NCBI GenBank assembly: GCA_001970855.1
Contig: LSSN01002549.1
Location: 1 to 36,390, forward strand
Reading direction: 5' to 3'
DNA length: 36,390 nt
Source: Smittium culicis
Lineage: Eukaryota > Kickxellomycota > Harpellomycetes > Harpellales > Legeriomycetaceae
Shown: positions 21,357 through 32,610 of the stretch, piece by piece
How the letters are laid out: each line of letters starts with the position of its first letter
Position numbering within the stretch: position 1 is the stretch's first letter
Notes under the pieces: model-generated
What the model was told of the DNA's origin: nothing
The model's database searches: none
The model's input: the letters and a program-made list of their open reading frames with translations, nothing else
Made by a program: the position numbers and the translations under genes

Positions 21357-23052
21357 TATAAGTAAAATAATGGCTTGAGAGGAGATTCTGGATTTTGAAG
21401 TTAGTTTAGCGAAAAGTCCCTGGATCTTTGTTAAAAGAGAAACTGTTTTTCATCAATAATTTTTGGTAAATATTAGGTTTGTTGGTGATTAAATACATCG
21501 AGTATAATGTATAATATCCAATAAAGTATCTTATTAGTACACGAATATAATAAAATATTATTTGTATGTTGGTTGGTTAATTATTAATTTAAATCATTTT
21601 TTAACACTATTTATAAGCTTATAAGACGTAAAATATAATAAAAATATCTACTGATTTGAATTTTTTGTACAATTGAACCGATAATCGCTTTTATTTTTGG
21701 TAAATTATATTCAGCTATAGTATAAATACCTAAAAAGTGCTTATTTTTTCTTCAAAAAGATTTTTTTCTGATTAAATAAAAAACATAATCATTCTTTAAA
21801 GGTATAAACTATTAGCAGTAATATGTAGATCTGATATTTTGTTAAAAATCTTCGATTATTTTAGCCTACTAAAAACCGTTATTGTGCCTATTGAGAGTAA
21901 TACAAATTACCTTAATTACTTACCGCCTGATTCTTCAAAAATGTCCCAGTAAATGTGAATTTTCAAATTATTGATGATTTCTGCTAGAATAGTCGGAACT
22001 GATATATACATAAATGTGATTTTAAAGGTTTATGGATATTTTTATTGTAAATATATGTCAAATTTTTGGTAATTTTCGGATCATATATACAAGAAATAAT
22101 AGCATTTGAGATTCATCAGCTAAAAAAAACTTTATTTTGTATCAAATTATCAGTATTTATGCCAGATAAATTGTTCATTGGAAGTAGTAAATATATATTA
22201 AAAGATTTTTGAAATTATTATATTTGATTATACGTTACTTTATCGAGGTTTTGTATGAGATTAAACGTCAATTTATAAGGAACCATTTTAAAATTTATCT
22301 TAATCTATAATAAGCTAAAGATATATTTCAAAAATTAGCAGCTACAAATTTAAAATAAATTGTTTTAAATTAATATAATATAAAAAAAATACGCCCCTGA
22401 TTCACGAATTCGACAATTATTTATTATTTTTCTTGAATTAGGATATTACAGCTTTTAGGGTGACGAAACACTGCGGTTGTGTAAAGAGAGAGACTAGAAC
22501 TGTATGGATTGATACGTTTATTTTTCTAATTCTATTTAAAAACTAGTGAATAAATAATTAATGAAATAATGGAAATTATATCAGATTAAACGACTTGATT
22601 CTCCGATGGATGAGAAGGCAGCCGTTTAAGTATATTTATAAAATATAGATGCTATCTTTGAGGTAGTTTTGAAACGTTGGTGCTTATGGCACAGGTTTTA
22701 GTGTGGCCATTGTTACGAACGGTTGTCACTGTAAATCCTGATATTTTCATGGACTAGAGGTTTTATGAACGAATTTTTACAGGTTGATTGAGTGATTATT
22801 TTTTGAGACGCTCATAGCTCTACAAAATCTGGAAGCCAATTTTTAGTTTTTCATACTGTGGTTACTATACCTATATTCAGATATTCTCGCCGATTACTTT
22901 TAATTTTAGTCAGAATTAATTTACATTTAGAGAAAAATAAGATAAAAAACATCAGTTAAGATGAGAATCAGATAATTCTTATACATTACTTACCTTCCCA
23001 AAAACTAGCTGAACTAGTTTTAAGCTTTCAATCCATCGATGAAAAAGTATCC

Positions 23053-23080
23053 ATATATATATATGTGTGTGTGTATATAT
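23053..23080. repeat. Compound (AT)n(GT)n(AT)n microsatellite
   Basis: An uninterrupted alternating purine-pyrimidine run of 28 nt, AT then GT then AT dinucleotides. It is a typical unstable dinucleotide array inside the AT desert. Confidence 0.8.
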
Positions 23081-26000
23081 TCAAATCATATTTCCGCCTC
23101 AGAATCCCGGATGACCTGTGAGTAATTTTTGAACTTCAACTGGATTTGAAGCTGAAAGCGCATGATTTTCTTATGTTTAGAGTTGGTATGTCAGAATCGT
23201 AATGACTTTCCCTATATTAGTCTATACTATTATATGAAAAGCTGTCAAAAAAATTTCTTGATCGGGCCTGGATTTGATTTATTTCTTTAATAGCCTAATA
23301 AATAATGGTGAGCAAAATATAGAACTTTTATAGTATACAAAATTTTAAATAAATTCTAGGGAAATTAGAAATTAAATACGAATTTTTAATGCAATCAAAA
23401 CACAAATATTCCTCACTTTGTATTTATGCCAATAATAAAGACTTTTGTTTCTGTGTCTAATCTGGGATAAAAGAGGAAGTTTAACGATTTTAGCTTACAT
23501 TATATACCATATTCTTAAATAAATGGTATGAAATAATCACAATCGATTTCCAAGATTTCGATTTCGAAAAAAAATAATAATAATTTAAGCAATCATTGAA
23601 GAACTAGGCGCCCCGAGAGTATTTATGTTACATGTTAATATGTATAATGATCAAAATTCGAGTAAATACATACTAAAAAAATGTAATTTCTACATAAATT
23701 AGCAAAATTTAACGATTATAATAATTCTATTTATACTTTTTTTTTAGCTATAAGATTTGAATAACTATAAACATTTGTAATGTACGAATATCATCAAAAT
23801 TCGATAAATTTATTCCTTTCTTTGAAATATTTTACATTTTTATATAAATTAAGACATTAATTAATTAATTTTAAATTGTAGCAGTTGATTCTGAGATTTA
23901 TTAAGTTATTTCAATGAAGCTCTTTAATAATATCAAAATACTTTTATCAGAGTTAAAATTTTCACTTAATTCTGGGAAAGTTCTTTAAACTTGGATGAAT
24001 AGATTTTTGTCGAAATATTTCATAATTTTATAACCACTTTCAACTGTGACATTAATATTTATGAATTTTATTGTGATTTATCGAAATTCATTTTAAATAG
24101 AAGCTCTGAAAGCTTGGAATGTGATACTTTTTATTTTATAAATAAGCTCCTTATATTTATTAGGGTAACATATTTTTAAGGATAATGATATTTAGAATTA
24201 TATCTTCCTAAACCACTAAATAATCATACAAAGTTTCTTCAAGTTTAATATTTAGGCTGTTTTATTCCTGGTGAATGAGCTCTGAATTGGTATGATTAAT
24301 AGTTCACACATAATAATAATTAAATTACCGATTTCTGTCAATCTGATATGATTAATAAATTATCATGGAATCTAAATAGGTCACGTATTATTTTTTCCCT
24401 ATCATACGACGAAATAAATGCAGAATTTATATCTTGAAATTCCTTTCTTCATCATGGGGGCTGAATATTTGAGATCATTAAGGAGTCTACGCATCAATTA
24501 TTCTTGGATGCTATTAAATCATAGCTCTAAAATCCTATATATCGCGGACTAATATCCAATATTTCTCAATTCTACAGAAAAGAAAAGACCCTATCCTTCA
24601 GAACTTCACTCTCCTCCATCATAATATGAATTAATTGAAAACTAAATAAACATCGGATATTGTATGTTTTTAAAAAAAAATACAATATCAATTTCATTAT
24701 GTCCCATTATTAATAAACTTTAATCCCCTTGAATAACTCTGAATTAATTATCTAAAACTTATAAATTTATGGAAAGGGTATTTTTGAGTCAAATTTGACT
24801 TCATTACGCTAGAATTTGGCCGAATTTAATCTCCAATGTTACTGGAGCTGGTATAAGAATTTTATGTAGATTATTTTTCTTATCTTAGTGCCAGTTATTC
24901 TAGTTTATGTGCCCATTAGCATCTTATTCTTCTGGAGCTTGAAAAAGGATTCTATTTTATGAATTATATCTATATTATTCTTGAAAATTAATGCGAAAAA
25001 TGCCTCTTTTCCAGTTATTTATTTTAAATTGGCCTCCTAGGAATTTTCTATCACTTATTGAGGTTATATAGCCTCGTTTGAATAATCTTAACTGTAATAT
25101 CGGTGATAAATGCTCTTAATAAACTTTTAAAATGAGCTTGAAGACTATCTTATGTACAATTAATTCAAATTTACTGAATTATTTTTTGGAAAGAATACTT
25201 TAATGAAACTATTTAAAGGTTTCAAGGCTAAATTTATTCCATTGGTAGAAAATCAGTTTTATTTGTAACGCTCAATTTTTAAAATTTCAATGAGTGCGGT
25301 ATATAGTTTAATCGAAATTTATTTGAGAAATACTTGGTCTAAATACTATGCTAAAATAACATAAATTGAATTTACTCAGCAAGAAATTTATAAACTGTAA
25401 ACTCAGTTATTATTACTCTTTATGTAACTTCCAGACCCTCTTTTCTTTATTTACTTCTTTTCTATTCAAGAGATTTTATAACAGATTGGTCATTATCTAC
25501 TTATTTTTTGACTTTTAAAAGCATTATTCAGTTTTTTGTTGCTTTTTTTTAATATTTTGAAGGAAATTAAAAACATATAAGTTGAAAATATTTATGATGG
25601 TATAGAATCTTTGATAAATAAAATTTCATAAGGATACTATAAATGCGAATTTTACACTTATAAACCATAAAAAAATTTTCAATTTCATTTTATTTTTATT
25701 GAATTGAATTGCAATTTTCCTATATTATGACCCATAAAGATGTCATTTATTTAAATTTATCCTCTATTATACATTTTTAAATGTAAAAAAATATTTAAAT
25801 TCCTTAAAAACTCTCATAAAATTATAATTTATTCCGGAGATCAAGAGTATAATAATCTAAGTAAAATAATAATGTATAGGAGTTATAGCAAGTCTTATTT
25901 AAATTTTTATAAAATAACTTAAATTAAATTAAAATGCATAAAAAAGATGAAATTAATAGCAGAGGATATTTTTTAGAGTATATCAATTAATTAATTATAA

Positions 26001-29000
26001 TCATCGAACAATAAATATTATTTTGTAAAATAAACTAAAAATATTAAACCAAAATCTTTGATAAATTATAAAATTAATTCGATAAATCTATTCAAGAATT
26101 TTATTTTACTCTAAATAAATATTAGTTTAAAATTATCATATGCGATAATTTTCGGAGAATTGCAATTCACCGCTTAGTTTTATTTTATTATTATTCCCTA
26201 GGGATTTTTTGGGTTCAAATTTGAATTTAAAATTTTTATAATAAAAAATATTTATAATCTGTATTTTAATAATTCAATATCACTCTCTTTTCCTTTTATT
26301 TTTAGAAGTTCTTTTCTATTTACATAGGATAGAAAAAATTGTAAGCATATGAATTAGAAAAAAAATTTTTTTTCCGTTTCATAAAGGTTAATAAAATGCA
26401 ACAATATATATATGTTAATTTGTATAAATATATATTAAAATAAGATTAAATAATAAATTAGACATCTTATTGAGACCGAATAGCTGAAATTCCTCTTTTT
26501 AAAAAAAAAAGACATTGAAATTATCTTTGAATTTATAAAATTCGCGAATTGAAACCCCTTTAATGCTTTTTTCTCAACTGAATTCATCTAAAAATTAATA
26601 AGAGTTTTCTTTGTTGTCTGATTTCTCTACGAAATAATAATAAAAAGTTAAGAAATAAAGCGATTTCATCAAGTAAAATTAAATATCACAATTGATTTAT
26701 TCCTATTAATTGATTATATATTTCCTAAATCAAAACCTCCTAATTTTATTCTAATATTTTTGAAAAAATTTAAAAAGCAAAAATAACAGTCCCAAAAAAT
26801 TTTGTATAACACCTATTTTTGCTTTAATTTTAGACAATAGTGTTATTTGAAAATACCCGAAATTCGATAATTACTGGAGAAAGGTGTGATTAGTAGGAAA
26901 ATATTTGAAAATGCTTTAATTTGGTTCTAAAAAATAATTAGTATTGTACGAAGGCTTAAAAAATAATATAATTCAAATAACTATTATAATTTCCAGTTTT
27001 AATAACGTAAAATAATCATTATATATATAATTAACGTTTTTTTAAATTAATTAAATAGCATGATATTTTTCTTAGAACCAAATAAGCCTCTATAATAAAT
27101 CTCAAAACCACTCGTCAAAACGAAAATTTAAATTATCAAACAATTAAATCACATCGTGATTTATATATTTTTATTTAAATAAAACCGTTATAATACAAGA
27201 AAAACTTGATGAATTAATATCACGATATAAGCACCTTAACCTATCAGTTCTATTTTTATTACATTATTATATTATTTGGATATAAAGATATAATATAATA
27301 ATTCTGGTGGGCTCTTATTAACTAATTTTTGAAATTAAATCAGCGCTTAACTGAGTGTATAATACAATAAATCCAAAATCGCTAATGTTTTGTCATACTT
27401 TTCAATATTAATTATTATTAGAAATATGAAATTGACATTTTAATTGATTATATAATATTTTTAAATATATTTTTATAAGCCAATAATAGTTCTAAACTTT
27501 CTAAAAAAATTTTTAAAGAATTTAAATTTAATTATCCATGTAAAATTATAGTTAACTAATTACAGAATTATCACGTATACTGAATAAAATTGGGATCTAT
27601 AATGATATTTGATGATAAACAAGTAACATGTTTATATTATTATATCTAGGAGAAAAAATATGCTGCAATTTACTAAATTCAATACTCCAAAGATCATAAA
27701 AAGCTAATCATACTTGAAGCTGAAATCTATAACTTCAGTGTATATAATTCTATTAGAATCATATGGTAGAGTCAGATCGTTAATATAATATTTTTATATT
27801 ATTAGATATAGTAAAGATAAAGTGGTGAGTATAAAAAATCTATACTCCTATTCCGATATAGAAAAAAAATGCAAAAAAAAATCGAATTTTTTATCTTTAT
27901 TAATTTTTATATTTTAAAAAAATCTAGAACTAAAATTGAAAAATTATATATATTTAATATATAAGTGCAAAAAATTTTTTTATATAAACTATGTGTAACT
28001 GTAAAAATAATCAATTAGCTCACTTGCTGGATTTATTTTATTCTTTATTCTATACTTAATAAAAACGATTAAACTTATATAATTTATTGGGCTCGGTAAA
28101 ATTCTTGAGATTTTTATAATTATCTTTTTTATAAATTGTATTATTCATATTTATTTAACTATAAATTAATCATTCAATAGATTTTTATAATATAAAAAAT
28201 TTTCTAATTATTTATTTTACATGTAAATTAAAACAATCTAAAATTCGCTATAAAATAATATAATGGCCTAAAATTCTAAATTGCTTATTTTGAATTTTTA
28301 TGGGAATTTTGTAATGCTCAAAAGTTGTTTCAATTACTGTCACTGAATTGAAATCTTACGAATAATAATATTAAAATAGATTAGGTCACATAGATAGTTT
28401 TTAAAAATAAAAAAAAATTGAAAATGTAAACCACACCATAGATAAATTCTTTTGAATTCGATCAAAATTTAAAGTGAAAATTTTATACAAGTAGAATTTC
28501 AGAAAGTTCAATTAAATAATTGGATATTATTATTTATTTTTCTGGTTATTATTTAATGAATAAAATCCAAAATTATAGCCCAAATAAATAATATCTAAAA
28601 AAATGAGTTATGGATTGTCACTATATAGAGAAAGTTAACCTTAGATTTTTTTATTACAGCAAACGCATTTTTTAAAAAAGTTATTTATCATGAAATAAGA
28701 AATTTTTACAAATTCTTTTTTATTATGGAATTAATATTTTGTTTAAATGGTTTATGTTATAGTAAATTTTTTTAATTTTATAATCCCTTTAAATGTACTT
28801 TCTATAAAATATTGAATAATATTTTGTGAGTATTAAAAATAAAATGAAAAAAAGTGTATCATTTTTGATTAAAAATCTGCTGAAAAATCTCTCAATTAAT
28901 AATATAATATAACATAACATAAATATTTTATTATACATTTTGGAATAATCCAATTTTTGAACTCGGTTTAACAATATCTAGTATTAAAATGAACAAAAAT

Positions 29001-31009
29001 CTAGTCTTTAAATTATTTTTTTTTAACTTGATAAAATTTCTAGTTATTTATATTAAAGGATGTAAAGTAAAATTTATATTGATTTTATTTGCATTTGACC
29101 TGATAAATATTATAGTATTAATTTTTAATTATAAAAAAAAGACTTCTTTATTAATTTAATTATCATTCATGTTTGATTATTATTTTATTATCTTTCAACT
29201 AATATCTCTATCCTCGAAATCTATTTATTTTGGATCTCATAGTTATATTAATACAATTTTTTAAAGCTTTAATATAATAAATCAAATAAAACCACCGAAA
29301 AATCAAAAAAATAGTTGAAATAAGTCGAATATTTTTAATTTATATTTTTAGACATGATACAAAAAGTGTTAATTTTTAAAATTCATGTTTTATAATAAAT
29401 ATGTTATTTAATTGAGTTATTAATATGTTTTAATTTTATGGATATAATTTTCTTCACAGAGAAGGTATACATATATTTGAGAGCGAATCTTTATATTGAA
29501 TTAATATCCTATTCAATATTAAGAAATAAACTTCATTTATTTAAATATCTGAATTGATATTTAAACTTATTAGTATATATATGCTCAATTTAAAGCTAAA
29601 AAATTTATTTTCAAGAGAATAATTATATCAAAAATAACATGATAATATATCAATATTCATATTTCCACAAAAGTAGAAATTATTTCGTAAAAAATTTTTT
29701 TGCTCTGGTTTTAATTATGATTTATATACATTTTTCAACTATAAGATTTTCCTGAGAAGCCATATTAAAAATTTCATTATACATAGAGATTGATTTAAAA
29801 TTTTTTGAACTACGATACGATAGTCTCAGTGCATTAAAGTGCTGAAATATAAAATACTTTATGAATCAAATAATTTTTATTTCATATCAATGGATATATA
29901 GACCTTTTAATTTTTATTTCAACTCGAAATAAATTCGAACTTAGGTTACTAAGTACTTGGAAGAGTTTTAATATTAAGTCCAAGGAGTGTATTTACTTTA
30001 CGCGGCTAAATAAAAATAATAGTCGATTAGAATATTATTACTTTACACAATAAATGTAATTTATGATATGCAACGTATTCAGGGCGATAAAATTTTATGT
30101 ATACTTTTCCCTGAAATTTTGAATTTTGAAATTTATAGCAATTTTACCTTTGATCAAAAATCAATGACAAAAGGTCAAATATATATAGTAAATCCGTTTT
30201 TGCATGAGCGATAGAGAAATGTCCTTGCATTTTAATTTTAAAATTCAAGATTTGATATTTATTCATAGGAAATCCCAAAAATGATACTCACTAGAGAATA
30301 ATGTAGTTTTATAATGAACTTTTTAATAATTTATTAGTGTCAACTATATCACATGATTAACATATTATTAATTTCGTAAGAAGAAATGAATATAGATTGA
30401 AATTATTGAAGTATTTTTTATTCAGTGCTAAATCCATATTTTTTAGCGATCTATTCCCTTTTATAAATGTCCAAGAAATTATATTTTGGAGTCAGTTTAC
30501 TTCGAGTAATTGTTAGATTATTTAAATTTTGATCAAGTGCTGTTTTAATTTTATTTAATTTGGATGAAAAAGCGCACTCCGAAAGACTTTTGATTATGTA
30601 CTGATATTTGGCATAGCACTAATCATAAGAATTAATTCAGAAATATGGAACCAATAGTTTATTTTAGTATCTTGTATAAATGGGTTAGAATTTTTTATTT
30701 GGATAATTATTTTTAGCTGTTTAATTTATAGTTGTTAATTATAACGAAAAAGTTAAATCGAGTCAGTGCTTTGGCATAAGCCATAGAAAATGATAGTTTG
30801 ATCAGAAATGAATTTCAAGTTTACTTTTAATAAATCAAGAAAATATATTAAAAGTCAACTCATGATACTTATTATGGATAAATCATAATAATAATATTTT
30901 TAGGAATCTAATTATAATATTAAAATCATTATTATTTTAACGGTGGTGAAATAAGATACAAATATTAAGCTATCTAAGAAATTTTATCAGTTTAATAAAA
31001 TGGTCATTT

Positions 31010-31660
31010 AGCTGGGTTGCATAAGTTTTGAAATGCTTTAAAGATATTAATCAAAAAAGATTATATTGGCTTGGTAAAAATGACTAAACTAAGCAAATCT
31101 GGAAGAAGAGTACAGTGATAATAGTATGGGCATTGTCCAGTAATAGCTTATACTCTTTATCAATAAATTGAAGGAATGGCCAATGATATTGGGAATTGAG
31201 TTTTAAGTCCAACTATTTTGATTGTTCTGATCTAAATGAGAGGAAAAGTACCAATAAGTATACTGTATTATATTTATAAGAAGAATGAATGGGATGATTT
31301 TATGGCTTATTTTTCAACGTGACTATATAATGCATAAACCTTTTTCAGGACAATTTCAAACAGATAAATCAATAGATTTTATTGAGCACCTTAAATCCTA
31401 GCTTGGCCAATGGGGTTCAGAAATCGTGAAGTGGTGGAATAAGAAGAATAAATTTTCTTTATAGAACTAGCAATGCTATTTATTTCTCGACATTGGTCAG
31501 CTCAAGCCTTTCTATAATGTTCAAACCAATTGTAATTAGGAAATAAGTAGAGTATTTACTATAAATTTATCAAAAAAGTTATCATGATAGGGGTAGCTCC
31601 ACAACTGGAAGAGTCGAATTCATACTCTCCGATGGCTAATAGAGAGAGAGAGAGAGACAG
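31010..31660 (+). mobile_element. Possible decayed Ty3/gypsy-type integrase fragment
   Basis: With stops and frame shifts allowed, the plus strand gives a series of segments in the order of a retroviral-type integrase. At about 31055-31090 is K-R-L-Y-W-L-G followed by a helix-like stretch, resembling the Y-Y-W-x-G block of the zinc-binding domain. At about 31170-31205 is E-W-P-M-I-L-G-I-E-F, resembling the W-x-x-I-x-x-D-F start of the catalytic core. At about 31350-31400 is F-Q-T-D-K-S-x-D-F-I, resembling the second core S-D-x-G-x-x-F block. Several stop codons make it non-functional. All matches are short and were judged by eye, so chance similarity is a real alternative. Confidence 0.25.
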
Positions 31661-31672
31661 AGAGAGAGAGAG
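31641..31672. repeat. (AG)n microsatellite with one interruption
   Basis: About 32 nt of AG dinucleotides broken by a single C at 31658, followed by further GAG-rich sequence to about 31690. Confidence 0.85.
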
Positions 31673-31700
31673 CTAGCGAGTAAGTGAGAGAAAAAACCTA

Positions 31701-31931
31701 TCATCTACATATAGGTTTATCAAAAATATAGAAACAAAAAAGTCGGCATTTGTTAGCTCCAAAGATATTGCTTGAAATGGGTTTTATTGAAATCTCGCTA
31801 GCATGTTGCATTAGCGTAGCTTGTTTTTCAATGGAGATGGGCATATCGAGATAAAGTGGAGGTGCTTTGCTTCTTTCATTGCTGTACTTTATAATGGAAA
31901 ATTTTTTAATTTTTATTAGGTGGAAAGTCAA
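31701..31931 (-). other. Short open frame, 76 aa, possible protein relic
   Basis: This frame has a more protein-like composition than others in the desert, with a segment P-P-L-Y-L-D-M-P-I-S-I-E-K-Q-A-T. It has no recognised domain and is bounded by stops. It lies beside the integrase-like relic but on the other strand. It may be a decayed element fragment or chance. Confidence 0.2.
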
Positions 31932-32038
31932 GTCAGCGCTTTAAGAATTGGTGATTGGCGTATGGGCTTGTAATTATACTAATCTATTTTTTATGGTTGA
32001 ATGTTATTTGTCAGTTCATACAATGTAGGCTAATGATG

Positions 32039-32589
32039 TATAAAAAGCAGCACATGAGAGTGGAGTATCGTTTTACTAGTGAGTGATTGGCTATCAATAG
32101 CACATAATTAAAGAGTTCGATTATGTAAGTTCAAGAAAAAGTGCATATAAAGCTCAACGCTATCAAAAATTTAGCAAATCATATTGCGATACTGCTGGAT
32201 CAAAAGTTTTTATTTTTGGTGGAAAAGAAATAAAATTTTTAATTGTATTATTACTCTTATTAGTTTGGCAATTTGACGCTTTCGGTGGAAATAAGCTCAT
32301 CCATTTATTGAAAGTGTTTGTTATATCTTCAATAAAAAAATAATTTGATTTTAAAGTAATGCATCTTGTTGGCAAAGAGCTATAGAGAAATGGCCAAAAA
32401 ATGTATAAATAACAGCTCAAAATCCTTTCAATACTTCACCAGTTTGTAATTTCGCAGTTTTATCTTAATTCATTCATATTGACACTTATAACAAACACTG
32501 TTTCTACATATCGCCATAGAAACTATATACAGCCCAGTTTTCTGCTTTAAATATACCACAAACTCTAAATTATAACTTATAAATAGCAG
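32039..32589 (+). promoter_or_regulatory. Three TATA-like 12-mers upstream of GCV2
   Basis: The 12-mers TATAAAAAGCAG (32039-32050), TATAAATAACAG (32404-32415) and TATAAATAGCAG (32578-32589) share the pattern TATAAAnAnCAG. The last ends 21 nt before the GCV2 start codon, too close for a normal TATA box with an ordinary 5' UTR. The middle copy, about 200 nt upstream, is the better-placed core promoter candidate. Confidence 0.35.
32163..32420 (-). other. Short open frame, 85 aa, possible protein relic
   Basis: A minus-strand frame whose middle (I-T-N-T-F-N-K-W-M-S-L-F-P-P-K) looks more protein-like than random AT sequence. It occupies what should be the GCV2 promoter and starts about 190 bp from the GCV2 ATG. 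No family is recognised. A small divergent gene, an element relic or chance are all possible. Confidence 0.18.
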
Positions 32590-32610
32590 TAGTCAATACA
32601 TAATATAATC

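Larger units (their letters stand above)
19568..32610. other. 13-kb extremely AT-rich gene desert
   Basis: No intact gene is supported on either strand. The longest open frames are about 60-85 residues, which is short for 13 kb of this composition. Lines counted by hand range from about 12 to 23 percent G+C over most of the region (for example 12 percent at 27001-27060 and 15 percent at 28801-28860). Small richer islands occur near 21030-21075, 22590-22840 and from about 31000 to the right end. The flanking genes TRS85 and GCV2 are transcribed away from it. It holds several microsatellites, short inverted repeats and possible decayed retroelement fragments. I saw no tRNA-like or rRNA-like block. 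Confidence 0.7.

Noticed and set aside
19568..32610. Mitochondrial DNA insertion as explanation of the AT-rich block
   Set aside because: I saw no mitochondrial gene, rRNA or tRNA blocks, so composition alone does not support it.
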